64,000 nucleotides of DNA, from NCBI GenBank assembly GCA_024229115.1, contig JAAEST010000020.1:1-64000 (forward strand). Direction: 5' to 3'. This document shows, piece after piece, positions 8,066-16,575 of the stretch. The notes under the pieces are model-generated. The model had not been told where the DNA came from, ran no database searches, and saw nothing but the letters and a program-made list of their open reading frames with translations. Source of the stretch: Oligoflexia bacterium. Lineage in GTDB: Bacteria > Bdellovibrionota > Bacteriovoracia > Bacteriovoracales > Bacteriovoracaceae. Each line of letters opens with the position of its first letter. Position 1 is the first letter of the stretch. The position numbers and the translations under genes were made by a program.

Positions 8066-8815
8066 ATGAAGCTTAAATCACTTGTTTTGGCCACAAGCCT
8101 ACTCTTTGGTCTGCAATCATATGCAAAAACGTGTGACCTTTCTAAGGGTCTAAATAAGAAGCAAATTCGTGCGCTGAAAAGTGCAAAGAGAATCGATCGT
8201 GTCGGCCCTAACAGAGCACTTCTTGGAAAAGATGTTTATACGGTTGATGTCTTAAGTACTCCAGGTGATGAGGATTTTATCGTTCTTCTTGGTGAAGCTC
8301 ATATCAAGGGACCTCGTTCTGCGATTATCGGAAAGAAAGTTGTAAAGCGTTTTAAATACAGAATGCTTGAAGGTGTTCCTGCTGAAGAAGTGAAGTATCT
8401 CTATGAGAACTTTCCTGAAATGAAAGCTTCATTAGGTTGGGGACGAGTTCTTGCCAGAGTTTTAACTTTTAACTTCTTTGGTTCAACGATCTCTGCTTCA
8501 GATAGACGTGGACTTTCTTATAAGTCTGAAACAAACCCACAAACTATTCTTGAAAAACTTGCTAAGCAGGACGATTCGAAGAAAGCAAAGAAAGGTGTAA
8601 ACCTTCCGTTAGAAATTGGACGTTTCATTACACCATCAACTGACGATAGCTATATCCTTGATGCGAGAAATGTTCGTATGGTTGAAAATATCAACGAGTA
8701 TATGACAAGTGAGCTAATCGACTCGACTCCTCTAGTGATCATCGGAGCTGCTCATAACAAAGGGATGATGGAGCTTCTCGAAGATAGCAACTTCGAGCGT
8801 TGTTCGAATTTCTAG
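8066..8815 (+). CDS. Secreted protein with GEAH...GAAH motifs (TraB/ChaN-like)
   Basis: A 249-residue protein from the ATG at 8066. That start is preferred over 8045 because GGGAG lies 5 bases upstream and it gives a clean signal peptide (residues 1-20, cleavage after SYA). LLGEAH (residues 74-79) and IIGAAHNKGM near residue 230 resemble the two histidine-bearing motifs of TraB/GumN and ChaN-type proteins, a superfamily of putative metal-dependent hydrolases or haem-binding proteins. The assignment is tentative. The gene stands alone and converges with the HEPN gene, overlapping it by 4 bases. Confidence 0.6.
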   Translation: MKLKSLVLATSLLFGLQSYAKTCDLSKGLNKKQIRALKSAKRIDRVGPNRALLGKDVYTVDVLSTPGDEDFIVLLGEAHIKGPRSAIIGKKVVKRFKYRMLEGVPAEEVKYLYENFPEMKASLGWGRVLARVLTFNFFGSTISASDRRGLSYKSETNPQTILEKLAKQDDSKKAKKGVNLPLEIGRFITPSTDDSYILDARNVRMVENINEYMTSELIDSTPLVIIGAAHNKGMMELLEDSNFERCSNF

Positions 8816-9237
8816 AAATTATTTAGCCAATCAAGAACTTCGAGATGAAAGTCTCTGACAAACTCTTGGAGTTCTTGTACGTCTGAATCTGTTGCCCCAT
8901 CGACACAATCATATTCAACTTTATTTCTTTTTTGACGGCAAACTTCTAAGTATTCAGCATAAATCTTCTTCTCTTGTCCTAGGATTTCTGGAATTAATAG
9001 AAAAGAAAGATAATGATGACCTTGACCACGAATTCGATATCCTGACTTTCTAATGAGAATAGTTGCTAGTTTTAAAGCAGCATTATAGGCGATACCAAAC
9101 TGCCAGTCTGATGAAATTTCAGTAGCAAAGCTATCGTTAAAATCTCTTGTAACAATTTTGAGTAAGTCATCTATCTCTCTATCTGAAGACTCTCTATTTT
9201 CTAACTGACCTTTTGCTATGAGCTTTGAAATAATCAT
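8812..9237 (-). CDS. HEPN-domain protein of an MNT-HEPN pair
   Basis: A 141-residue helical protein of the HEPN type. Near residues 101-110 it carries RQKRNKVEYD, the R-N-x-x-E-Y-D form of the HEPN motif. The His of the RNase-type RX4-6H motif is absent from this stretch. The start is ATG 9237, preferred over GTG 9267 because AGAGG lies 8 bases upstream. Even so the gene overlaps the nucleotidyltransferase gene by 44 bases. In MNT-HEPN systems the HEPN protein is the toxin and the nucleotidyltransferase neutralises it by modifying it. Confidence 0.7.
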   Translation of the reverse strand: MIISKLIAKGQLENRESSDREIDDLLKIVTRDFNDSFATEISSDWQFGIAYNAALKLATILIRKSGYRIRGQGHHYLSFLLIPEILGQEKKIYAEYLEVCRQKRNKVEYDCVDGATDSDVQELQEFVRDFHLEVLDWLNNF

Positions 9238-9793
9238 TTGGATCGCCTCTGAGTACCTTAGTTTCACTTAACTTAATACTTGAGACAAAGTGATTTGATC
9301 TTTTCATTTTTTCAGTTATTTCACTTTTAGAATAGATATGAGGATTAATTGGACGACTTACTTTTTCAGAAATGCCACTGATTAACTTTAGTAATGACAT
9401 CATCTTAATTTCTCCAACAATGAAGAGATCAATATCACTACCAGAGTTCATTTCACCTGTTGCATAGGAACCAAAAATGAAAGCACAGCTAATCCTTTTA
9501 TCATCTAAAGCTTCACTGAGTAGCTTCTCTACTCCAACTGTTTTAGAAACAATAGAAACAATATCGGAATAAATAGGATGAGTGGTATTCGCTTTGAAAT
9601 ATAATCGATTTCCGTCTTTTCTTGATTCTAACAAATCAATACCGACTAGGTTTTTAACTTCTTTTTGAATGGAACTAATTTTAATTTTAGAAAGTCTTTC
9701 TAAATCTCTAAGATAGTGTTCAGTACCTCTTCCATCGAAGAGGATTCTTAACAATTCTGATCTAGTCTTTGATGATAATAAATCCGTTAACAT
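9194..9793 (-). CDS. Minimal nucleotidyltransferase (MNT antitoxin) with winged-helix N-terminus
   Basis: A 199-residue protein. Residues 1-72 form a winged-helix DNA-binding domain ('LRILFDGRGTEHYLRDLERL', then the 'NRLYFKAN' wing). Residues 100-127 carry the nucleotidyltransferase signature FGSYATGE....SDIDLF, with G108, S109, D120 and D122 as catalytic residues. This ArsR-like-HTH plus MNT layout is common in antitoxins paired with HEPN proteins and allows autoregulation. It precedes and overlaps the HEPN gene, so the two are translationally linked. Confidence 0.8.
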   Translation of the reverse strand: MLTDLLSSKTRSELLRILFDGRGTEHYLRDLERLSKIKISSIQKEVKNLVGIDLLESRKDGNRLYFKANTTHPIYSDIVSIVSKTVGVEKLLSEALDDKRISCAFIFGSYATGEMNSGSDIDLFIVGEIKMMSLLKLISGISEKVSRPINPHIYSKSEITEKMKRSNHFVSSIKLSETKVLRGDPNDYFKAHSKRSVRK

Positions 9794-9836
9794 TTTGACC
9801 TCTTTTCACGGTCAATTGTATCACAAAAGTGGTCAA

Positions 9837-10538
9837 TTAAAAAGGAATGTGAGGAACATCCTGACAGATTATTGGGATGCCTTTGTATTGTAATTTCGAT
9901 GCCCTACGATCCACTCCAATCGACCATGAAAGTCCAGTTAAGTGCAGGCCAATAGTTGAAGAAATTAGTCCGGATGGATCTTTAGAATATTGATCCTTCG
10001 CTTGTTGAATCTTTGAAGGTGCAAGCATGGCCACTCTCCCAATCGATTCCATAAAGTGACGAGTTAAGCAGTGAGTTTTCTTAGAAGGAAATTTGGCAAT
10101 CGTCTCACGAGTATACTCTCTTAACTCTTCCCACTTACGTTCTTTCTTAAGTTTCTTCACGCGTTTTTTATAATCCTTCATAAAAGAAGGAACTTCTTGG
10201 TAAGGCATGGTCGGAATCTCGACCAACTTTCTTGAAAACTCCGGAGTCTCGTCGATATCAACGAACTCATCGCAAAGAAGACCGATGTCTTCATACTTCT
10301 TCGCTCGAATATCAAAGTATTTTGCCAAAGGAATCATCAAATTCTCTAAGCGAATCATTGCCTTTGAAGCTTTCTTTGCTTCCTTCTCTAAACCAAGCTC
10401 ACTCGCCCATTCCACATAAAGTGACTTCCTCGATTTATTAAGTGCTTTCCCTTCCTTCACGTGCTCAGTAAAGCACGCCGCCTCAATTGAGAGAGCTGCC
10501 ATTAGGAAGATCAATGTCGTCAAAAAACGCAATTTCAT
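9837..10538 (-). CDS. Secreted helical protein of unknown function
   Basis: A 233-residue protein with a signal peptide (residues 1-20, ending SIEA-A). The mature protein is rich in Lys, Glu and Arg and mainly helical, with four or five Cys, including one near the start (ACFTEH) and one near the end (IICQDV), that could form disulfides in the periplasm. I do not recognise a family. It stands between the MNT gene (43 bases) and the 51-aa gene, transcribed away from the latter. Confidence 0.6.
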   Translation of the reverse strand: MKLRFLTTLIFLMAALSIEAACFTEHVKEGKALNKSRKSLYVEWASELGLEKEAKKASKAMIRLENLMIPLAKYFDIRAKKYEDIGLLCDEFVDIDETPEFSRKLVEIPTMPYQEVPSFMKDYKKRVKKLKKERKWEELREYTRETIAKFPSKKTHCLTRHFMESIGRVAMLAPSKIQQAKDQYSKDPSGLISSTIGLHLTGLSWSIGVDRRASKLQYKGIPIICQDVPHIPF

Positions 10539-10593
10539 AGAGTGAGATATACCAAAAATCAGCGAATTTTGGGGAATTTAAGTAATTTTTATG

Positions 10594-10602
10594 TGATATA
10601 AT
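10594..10602 (+). promoter_or_regulatory. Extended -10 promoter of the 51-aa gene
   Basis: TGATATAAT at 10594-10602 is a perfect extended -10 element: TG, one base, then TATAAT. The -35 position is poor (GAATTT), which is usual for extended -10 promoters. It lies 24 bases before the small gene at 10626, giving a leader of about 17 bases that holds its ribosome-binding site. Confidence 0.65.
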
Positions 10603-10625
10603 ATTTAACGATTAAAGAGGTTAAT

Positions 10626-10781
10626 ATGAATAAAAATAGGTATTTACAACGTCTACTAACTAACTTTTTAAGCTTCTTAGAAGAATTACAAGATTTGATA
10701 GAGGTCAGAAGACTTAGAAAAGAGAAGACCCTTTCTTTTGATGAAGTTCTTAAAGATCTTAAATCAAAAAAATATATATAG
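10626..10781 (+). CDS. 51-residue protein, possibly antitoxin-like
   Basis: A short frame of 51 codons from ATG 10626 to TAG 10781. AAAGAGG lies 5 bases upstream, a perfect extended -10 is 24 bases upstream, and a hairpin terminator follows the stop within 12 bases. The product is one charged helical chain beginning MNKNRYLQRLL and ending SFDEVLKDLKSKKYI. The ending recalls the C-terminal toxin-binding tail of RelB/Phd-type antitoxins ('.(I/L)(S/P)(F/L)(E/D)EVLKEL'). No toxin gene lies beside it. The gene is likely real; the function is unknown. Confidence 0.6.
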   Translation: MNKNRYLQRLLTNFLSFLEELQDLIEVRRLRKEKTLSFDEVLKDLKSKKYI

Positions 10782-10782
10782 T

Positions 10783-10814
10783 AAAAAAGGCTGAGCTCTA
10801 CATATGTAGAGCTC
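10783..10814. terminator. Bidirectional terminator overlapping the lpd stop codon
   Basis: Positions 10793-10814 are a perfect 22-base palindrome (GAGCTCTACAT and its complement). On the minus strand it is followed by AGCC and a run of six T, ending the sucA-sucB-lpd transcript. On the plus strand it is followed by TATTTT and ends the 51-aa gene. The lpd stop codon (10798-10800) lies inside the stem. Confidence 0.7.
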
Positions 10815-12201
10815 TATTTTCTGTCGCTGCCAAACAGGCTTCTTTGAAAATTTCTGTAAACGTTGGGTGTGGATGACAAGTTCTTGCGATATCTTCGGCA
10901 CTTGCCCTAAATTCCATCGCCGTCACAGCTTGAGCAATCATATCCGCAGTTCTCGCACCATACATATGAACACCAAGAATCTCATCAGTCGCTTTATCAG
11001 CTAAAACTTTGATAAATCCATCTGATTCATCTGAAGCTCTCGCTCTTCCTGATGCTTTATAAGGAAAGTTCCCTACTTTATAAGCAACACCAGCGTCTTT
11101 TAATTCTTGTTCAGTCTTACCAACAGCCGCAACCTCAGGCCAAGTGTAAACAACACCTGGGATTAGGTTGTAATCAATATGTGGTTTCTGACCAGCTAGC
11201 ATCTCGGCCACGAAGACACCTTCTTCCTCAGCTTTGTGAGCAAGCATCGCACCTTTTGTCACATCACCAATAGCATAAATATTCGCTACATTAGTTCTTA
11301 GGTGATCATCAGTTGTTACCATTCCTCTTTCATCAACAGCAACACCAGCATTCTCTAGTCCAAGCCCTTCAGTGAATGGCTTACGACCAACAGAAACAAG
11401 AACGTAATCTCCCTCAAGAGAAACTTCCTTCTCACCTTTCTTTGCCGTTGCTTTCACAGTAACTTTCTTTCCTTTTCTTTCAACACTCGTCACACCGTGA
11501 CCAAGATAGAAATCCATTCCCTCTTTCTTAAGAGTTCTTTGAAGATGCTTTCCAAGATCTTTATCCATTGTTGGGATAATAGCGTCTGCATATTCAACCA
11601 CAGAAACTTTCGCTCCAAGTCTTTGATAAACTGAACCAAGCTCAAGTCCAATCACACCACCGCCAATAACGATCATATGCTTTGGAACTTCTTCTAGCTT
11701 AAGAGCTTCTGTTGAAGTGATAATTCTTTCTTTATCAATTGGAGCAAATGGAAGTGCCGCTGGCTTTGATCCAGTGGCGATCACAAAGTTCTTACCCTTG
11801 ATCGTATCTTCATTTTTACCTGAAACCTTCAAAGTATTAGCATCAACAAATGATCCTAGTCCTTCAAAAACTTCAATCTTATTCTTCTTCATTAAGAAGG
11901 CCACACCAGCACAAGTGTCACTGACAACTTTTTGTACTCGCTCACCCATCTTCTTAATATCAAGCTTTAATTTTCCTGTTCCAATTCCATGGTCAGCAAA
12001 CTTATGAAGGGCCTCATGATATTTCTCGCTACTATCAAGCCACGCTTTTGAAGGAATACAACCAACATTAAGACAAGTACCACCAAGAGTTGAATACTTT
12101 TCTACTAAGGCCGTTTTCATTCCAAGCTGAGCGGCTCTAAGAGCACAAACATATCCACCAGGTCCACTTCCAATAATTACAATATCAAATTCTTTACTCA
12201 T
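10798..12201 (-). CDS. lpd: Dihydrolipoyl dehydrogenase (E3)
   Basis: A 467-residue flavoenzyme that reoxidises dihydrolipoamide with NAD+ for 2-oxoglutarate dehydrogenase, and perhaps other complexes. Visible motifs: FAD-binding GSGPGGYVCA near 11-20; the redox disulfide GGTCLNVGCIPSK with C43 and C48; NAD-binding GGGVIGLELG near 180; FAD motif AIGDV; and the C-terminal HPHPT with catalytic H445 near residues 443-447. Length is normal. It is the last gene of sucA-sucB-lpd, 11 bases after sucB. Its stop sits within the terminator hairpin. Confidence 0.97.
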   Translation of the reverse strand: MSKEFDIVIIGSGPGGYVCALRAAQLGMKTALVEKYSTLGGTCLNVGCIPSKAWLDSSEKYHEALHKFADHGIGTGKLKLDIKKMGERVQKVVSDTCAGVAFLMKKNKIEVFEGLGSFVDANTLKVSGKNEDTIKGKNFVIATGSKPAALPFAPIDKERIITSTEALKLEEVPKHMIVIGGGVIGLELGSVYQRLGAKVSVVEYADAIIPTMDKDLGKHLQRTLKKEGMDFYLGHGVTSVERKGKKVTVKATAKKGEKEVSLEGDYVLVSVGRKPFTEGLGLENAGVAVDERGMVTTDDHLRTNVANIYAIGDVTKGAMLAHKAEEEGVFVAEMLAGQKPHIDYNLIPGVVYTWPEVAAVGKTEQELKDAGVAYKVGNFPYKASGRARASDESDGFIKVLADKATDEILGVHMYGARTADMIAQAVTAMEFRASAEDIARTCHPHPTFTEIFKEACLAATENRALHM

Positions 12202-12212
12202 GATTCTTTCCT

Positions 12213-13448
12213 TTAAACATCAAGAAGCATTCTTGCTGGATTTTCAATTAACTCTTTAACTCTCTTTAAGAAAGTTACCGATTCCTTCCCATCAACAATT
12301 CTATGATCATAAGAAAGAGCAAGATACATCACAGGGTGAATAACAACCTGACCTTTTACAGCGACTGGTCTTTCAACAATATTGTGCATTCCTAGAATCG
12401 CTGATTGAGGAATGTTAATAATTGGAGTTGAAAGCATTGATCCAAAAACACCACCGTTAGTTATAGTGAATGTTCCACCAGTCATTTCATCAAGAGTTAG
12501 CTTTCCGTCTCTTCCTTTAAGGGCCAGACGTCTAATCTCTTTTTCAATTTGAGCAAGACTTAGTGATTCAGCATTTCTCACAACTGGAACAACAAGACCT
12601 TTTGGAGTAGAAACCGCAATCCCAACATCTGCAAAGTCATGATAAACAATCTCTTCACCATCAATCTGTGCGTTTACTCCAGGAACTTCACTTAGAGCAA
12701 TCGTACAGGCCTTCGTAAAGAAACTCATGAAACCGAGACCGATATCATGCTTATCTTTGAAAGCTTCTTTATATTCAGAACGAAGGGCCATTACATTGTG
12801 CATGTCCACTTCATTGAAAGTCGTGAGCATTGCTGTCGAGTTCTTCGCTTCTGTCAAACGCTTAGCGATTGTCTTTCTCAGACGACTCATTTTCTCACGC
12901 TTAACCTCTCGCGAGCCTCCACCCATTGGAACTTGTTGTTCAATAGAAGGAGCAGGAGCAGCTGGCTTAGATTCAGCAGCTGGCTTTGCTGATCCAGCAC
13001 TTGCTCCTAATGCATCACCTTTTGTAATTCTTCCGTCTTTACCTGTTCCTTGAACGTCACTAGCACTTACACCTTTCTCATCTAGAATCTTTCTTGCAGC
13101 TGGGCTTGGGAAGTTCTTATCTCCGCCTGTGGCAGCAGGTGCTGATGCAGCTGCAGGTTCTGGTGCACTTTCTGCAGGAGCTTCTGCGGCCGGCTTAGGC
13201 TTCGCAGAACCTTCACCTGGCTCAAGAGATCCAATCACTGCACCAATTTCAAGTTCTGTTCCATCTTCCACACCAATTTTAAGAACACCAGACTCTTCGG
13301 CCGGAAGTTCAACTGTTGCTTTGTCAGATTCAATTTCACAAAGGATGTCACCCTCTTCAACATAGTCTCCATCTTCTTTTAACCATGTCGTAAGAGTAAC
13401 TTCTGTAATACTTTCACCAATCGCTGGGATTTTAATTTCAATACTCAT
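12213..13448 (-). CDS. sucB: Dihydrolipoyllysine succinyltransferase (E2 of 2-oxoglutarate dehydrogenase)
   Basis: A 411-residue E2 component. One lipoyl domain (residues 1-76) has the lipoylated K43 in [10 protein letters not shown]. An Ala/Pro-rich linker follows (about 77-108). The subunit-binding domain (about 112-148) contains PSPAARK and GTGKDGRIT. The catalytic domain (185-411) ends with the HRIVDG active-site motif (H382, D386). The single lipoyl domain and sequence style fit succinyl rather than acetyl transfer, and the gene lies 9 bases after sucA. It moves the succinyl group from lipoamide to CoA. Confidence 0.95.
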   Translation of the reverse strand: MSIEIKIPAIGESITEVTLTTWLKEDGDYVEEGDILCEIESDKATVELPAEESGVLKIGVEDGTELEIGAVIGSLEPGEGSAKPKPAAEAPAESAPEPAAASAPAATGGDKNFPSPAARKILDEKGVSASDVQGTGKDGRITKGDALGASAGSAKPAAESKPAAPAPSIEQQVPMGGGSREVKREKMSRLRKTIAKRLTEAKNSTAMLTTFNEVDMHNVMALRSEYKEAFKDKHDIGLGFMSFFTKACTIALSEVPGVNAQIDGEEIVYHDFADVGIAVSTPKGLVVPVVRNAESLSLAQIEKEIRRLALKGRDGKLTLDEMTGGTFTITNGGVFGSMLSTPIINIPQSAILGMHNIVERPVAVKGQVVIHPVMYLALSYDHRIVDGKESVTFLKRVKELIENPARMLLDV

Positions 13449-13457
13449 AATATTTCC

Positions 13458-16178
13458 TTATTCAAAAGCTTTATCAATAATTACTTGTTGTTCTTTAGCA
13501 TGGACTTTTGCAAAACCAGTCGCTGGTGAAGCCGAAGATTTTCTGGCCACACAATCAAAATCAGCAAAGAGCTCTCTCCATCTTAGAAGATAAGTCCAGT
13601 AACCCATGTTATATGGTTCTTCCTGAACCCAAACAAACTTCGCCCCTTTATACTTCTTTTTAATTTTCTTAATTTCTTCTTCTTGAAGTGGGTAAAGTTG
13701 TTCTAAGCGAATAATCGCCACATCTTTTCTTTCATCTTGTCTTTGTTTTTCCATTAGTCCGTAATAGATCTTTCCAGTACAGAAAATTACTTTCTTAACT
13801 TTCTTATCATCACAGTAATCATCAAGAATCATTTCTTTGAAATTACCTTTCTCAAGATCTGATACTGAACAAACAACTCTTGGATCTCTTAATAAAGATT
13901 TTGGAGTAAAAATAATAAGTGGCTTTCTGAATTCCCAAGCAAGCTGTCTTCTTATCAAGTGAAAAAAGTTTGCTGGGTTGGTAACATTGGCAACGACCAT
14001 ATTATTTTCAGCGGCCATCTGAAGATATCTTTCGGGACGAGCACTTGAATGTTCTGGCCCTTGACCTGCATATCCATGAGGAAGAAGAAGGACTAAACCA
14101 GACATTCTTCTCCACTTTGATTCTGCAGCACTAATAAATTGGTCAATAATAATTTGAGCCCCGTTAGAGAAATCACCAAATTGTGCTTCCCAAACATTAA
14201 GTGCCCATGGAGATCCTTGCGAATAACCATATTCAAAACCAAGAACTGCATATTCAGAAAGAAAACTATTGTAGATATGCATTTGCCCTTGCCCATCTTC
14301 AATATTGTCTAATCCGCAGTAGGCATCATTAGTAAATTCATCAAAAACTTTAGCGTGACGGTGAGAGAAAGTTCCTCTGATCACATCTTGTCCTGAGAAG
14401 CGAATATTATTCTTATCAAGTAGGAGTGATCCATAAGCAAGAAGTTCTGCCGTTGCCCAGTCCATTTGATCAAGGTCGTAACCTTTTCTTCTCTCATCTA
14501 AAAGCTTCTGCGCTTTCTTTAATGTTTTAAAACCTTCAGGAGTTTTAGTCATCGCATCGATAATTTTATCTAACTGCTTTCTGGCCACACCAGTCTCTGG
14601 TGACTTAAGAAAATCTTCTGGTTTTGACCAACGAAGATTGAGCCATTCTTTGTGCGGTCCTTTTCTTCTTTCAGGTAATGTCTTTTGTTTTACATTATTA
14701 AAACGATCCGAAAGTTCTTTTTTGAATTCATCTTGCATCGACTTTGCAAGATCTTTCTCAATTGATCCAGACTTGATTAAGCTTTCAATATAAAGTTCTC
14801 TTGGATTCTTATGTTTGGCCACAAGTCCATAAAGATGAGGTTGAGTATATTTCGGCTCATCCCCTTCATTGTGACCGTGCTTACGATAACAAACCATATC
14901 GATGAAAACATCTTTCTTAAATTTCTGACGATATTCAACGGCAAGATTGGCAGCATAACAAACAGCTTCTGGATCATCTCCATTCACATGAAGAATTAAG
15001 GTATCAAGCATTTTTGCCACAGACGTACAATACTGAGTACTTCTGGCATCTCCAAAGTCGGTCGTAAAACCAATCTGGTTGTTAATCACAAAGTGAATCA
15101 CTCCACCTACACGGTAACCAGGAAGCTCACTCATTTGTAGCGATTCATAAACAACACCCTGACCAGCGACAGCGGCATCACCATGAATAACAATTGGAAT
15201 AATTTTTTCTTCATCACCTTTATATTCGATATCAACTTGTGAACGAACATAACCTTGAACCACTGGAGCAACGGCTTCGAGGTGCGATGGGTTTGGAAGA
15301 ATCTTTAAGTAAACTTCCTTCCCTTTTACATTTTGAATTGAAGTAAACCCTAAGTGATACTTAACGTCTCCATCACCTTCTGCCGACATATCTTCAACAG
15401 TTCCACCTTCAAATTCTTCGAAGATGTATTCGTAAGTTTTACCAATGGTATTGGCGAGAACGTTAAGTCTCCCTCTGTGGGCCATCCCAATCACAAATTC
15501 TCTGGCACCATTTTCTGCACCACTTTGAATAATTGTATCGAGTGCAGGAATTGTTGTTTCCCCACCTTCTAATGAAAATCTTTTCTGACCAATGAATTTA
15601 TTTTGAAGAAAGTTTTCAAAGATCGTCGCTTGATTAAGCTTCTTAAGAATTCTCTTCTTTTCCTCAAGTGGAAAAATAATACTCTTAGCTCCACCTTCAA
15701 AACGCTCTCTCACCCAACGTCTTAACTCCGTATGATTTGAGTGCATATACTCAATACCAATTTTTCCGCAGTAAACATTCTTCATATGTTGTTCAATCTC
15801 TCTTAGCGTACAAACACCGAGACCAACAAAATTTCCACAGTAAAACTTTCTATCGTAATCATCTTCACTAAGATCATAGTGAGCAATCGAAATTCGAGCA
15901 TCTCTATCTCTTCTAGGGCGAATCGGGTTCGTATCAGAAAGTAAGTGACCACGAGTTCGATAAGATTGAATCATTCTGAAGCAGTTAAACTCTCTTTGAA
16001 GATCATCAGTACTCATATCCCCAGAACCACCTGGGCCCATTTGAAATTCAAAACCTTTGAAGAAGGCCTGCCATGATTCATCTAATTCTGAAGGGTTATT
16101 AAGATAGGTTTCATACATCGAATCAATGTAAGCATTGTCGGATGCATTCAAGTGTGAAAAGTCGTCGTTTCTTTTCAT
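13458..16178 (-). CDS. sucA: 2-oxoglutarate dehydrogenase E1 component
   Basis: A 906-residue thiamine-diphosphate enzyme that decarboxylates 2-oxoglutarate in the TCA cycle. The N-terminal 'DSMYETYLNNPSELDESWQAFF' style stretch is the E1o peripheral binding segment. GMAHRGRLNVL, IHGDAAVAGQGVVYE and MVCYRKHGHNEGDEP (thiamine diphosphate and active-site regions) follow, with the transketolase-like domain and 'LLPHGYAGQGPEHSSAR' near residue 700. Length is close to the family norm (about 930). It is the first gene of sucA-sucB-lpd. A 9-base inverted repeat stands just before its ribosome-binding site (AGGA). Confidence 0.97.
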   Translation of the reverse strand: MKRNDDFSHLNASDNAYIDSMYETYLNNPSELDESWQAFFKGFEFQMGPGGSGDMSTDDLQREFNCFRMIQSYRTRGHLLSDTNPIRPRRDRDARISIAHYDLSEDDYDRKFYCGNFVGLGVCTLREIEQHMKNVYCGKIGIEYMHSNHTELRRWVRERFEGGAKSIIFPLEEKKRILKKLNQATIFENFLQNKFIGQKRFSLEGGETTIPALDTIIQSGAENGAREFVIGMAHRGRLNVLANTIGKTYEYIFEEFEGGTVEDMSAEGDGDVKYHLGFTSIQNVKGKEVYLKILPNPSHLEAVAPVVQGYVRSQVDIEYKGDEEKIIPIVIHGDAAVAGQGVVYESLQMSELPGYRVGGVIHFVINNQIGFTTDFGDARSTQYCTSVAKMLDTLILHVNGDDPEAVCYAANLAVEYRQKFKKDVFIDMVCYRKHGHNEGDEPKYTQPHLYGLVAKHKNPRELYIESLIKSGSIEKDLAKSMQDEFKKELSDRFNNVKQKTLPERRKGPHKEWLNLRWSKPEDFLKSPETGVARKQLDKIIDAMTKTPEGFKTLKKAQKLLDERRKGYDLDQMDWATAELLAYGSLLLDKNNIRFSGQDVIRGTFSHRHAKVFDEFTNDAYCGLDNIEDGQGQMHIYNSFLSEYAVLGFEYGYSQGSPWALNVWEAQFGDFSNGAQIIIDQFISAAESKWRRMSGLVLLLPHGYAGQGPEHSSARPERYLQMAAENNMVVANVTNPANFFHLIRRQLAWEFRKPLIIFTPKSLLRDPRVVCSVSDLEKGNFKEMILDDYCDDKKVKKVIFCTGKIYYGLMEKQRQDERKDVAIIRLEQLYPLQEEEIKKIKKKYKGAKFVWVQEEPYNMGYWTYLLRWRELFADFDCVARKSSASPATGFAKVHAKEQQVIIDKAFE

Positions 16179-16191
16179 GTCGTTTTCCTCG

Positions 16192-16228
16192 ATAGCATAT
16201 ATCTGGGTAAATAAAATAAATATGCTAT
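16192..16228 (-). promoter_or_regulatory. Inverted repeat in the sucA leader
   Basis: ATAGCATAT (16192-16200) and ATATGCTAT (16220-16228) are perfect 9-base arms separated by 19 bases, ending two bases before the AGGA ribosome-binding site of sucA. It could be an operator or, if transcribed, a stem-loop controlling translation initiation. A second palindrome, TTTTGAAC-AAA-GTTCAAAA, is at 16275-16293, further upstream and 20 bases after the nqrM stop. I see no convincing -35/-10 pair, so the start of transcription is unknown. Confidence 0.4.
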
Positions 16229-16312
16229 GAGGATAACATTGAACGTAGACTATGAATACTAGGAAAATACGCCGTTTTGAACAAAGTTCAAAATTTGTTA
16301 AACTTTGTAAAA

Positions 16313-16573
16313 CTACTCTACTAACTTAAGATGAACCTTGCGGGTTGAAGCGTCTATCTGGAGGGGCTTTGCGTCATCCGACTCACAAAAATCTTCGTCC
16401 ACTTCACCCTTCTTACACTGCTCTTTTTTCTCACAAAACATGCAATCTTCTCCCATCACATTTCCTAAGCCTCCACAAGATCCCTTGAGTGCTCTGTTAG
16501 AAATGACAACTCCAATTGCCATTCCGAAAAGTGCGATACCTACAATTGCTAAACTAAGGAGAAATACTTCCAT
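16313..16573 (-). CDS. nqrM: Na+-NQR maturation factor NqrM
   Basis: An 86-residue protein with one N-terminal membrane helix (residues 3-25), then RALKGSCGGL and a Cys cluster (C33, C44, C47, C53, C63). This is the NqrM (former DUF539) pattern. NqrM is needed to assemble the Na+-translocating NADH:quinone reductase, probably by delivering the iron of the NqrD/NqrE centre through its conserved Cys residues. It is the last gene of the nqr cluster, 2 bases after apbE, as in vibrios. Confidence 0.93.
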   Translation of the reverse strand: MEVFLLSLAIVGIALFGMAIGVVISNRALKGSCGGLGNVMGEDCMFCEKKEQCKKGEVDEDFCESDDAKPLQIDASTRKVHLKLVE

Positions 16574-16575
16574 CT

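Noticed and set aside
9238-9267. GTG start at 9267 for the HEPN gene
   Set aside because: No ribosome-binding site; ATG 9237 has AGAGG 8 bases upstream.
16275-16293. TTTTGAAC-AAA-GTTCAAAA as a terminator of nqrM
   Set aside because: The stem is AT-rich and no T-run follows on the minus strand; kept only as a possible operator in the sucA leader entry.
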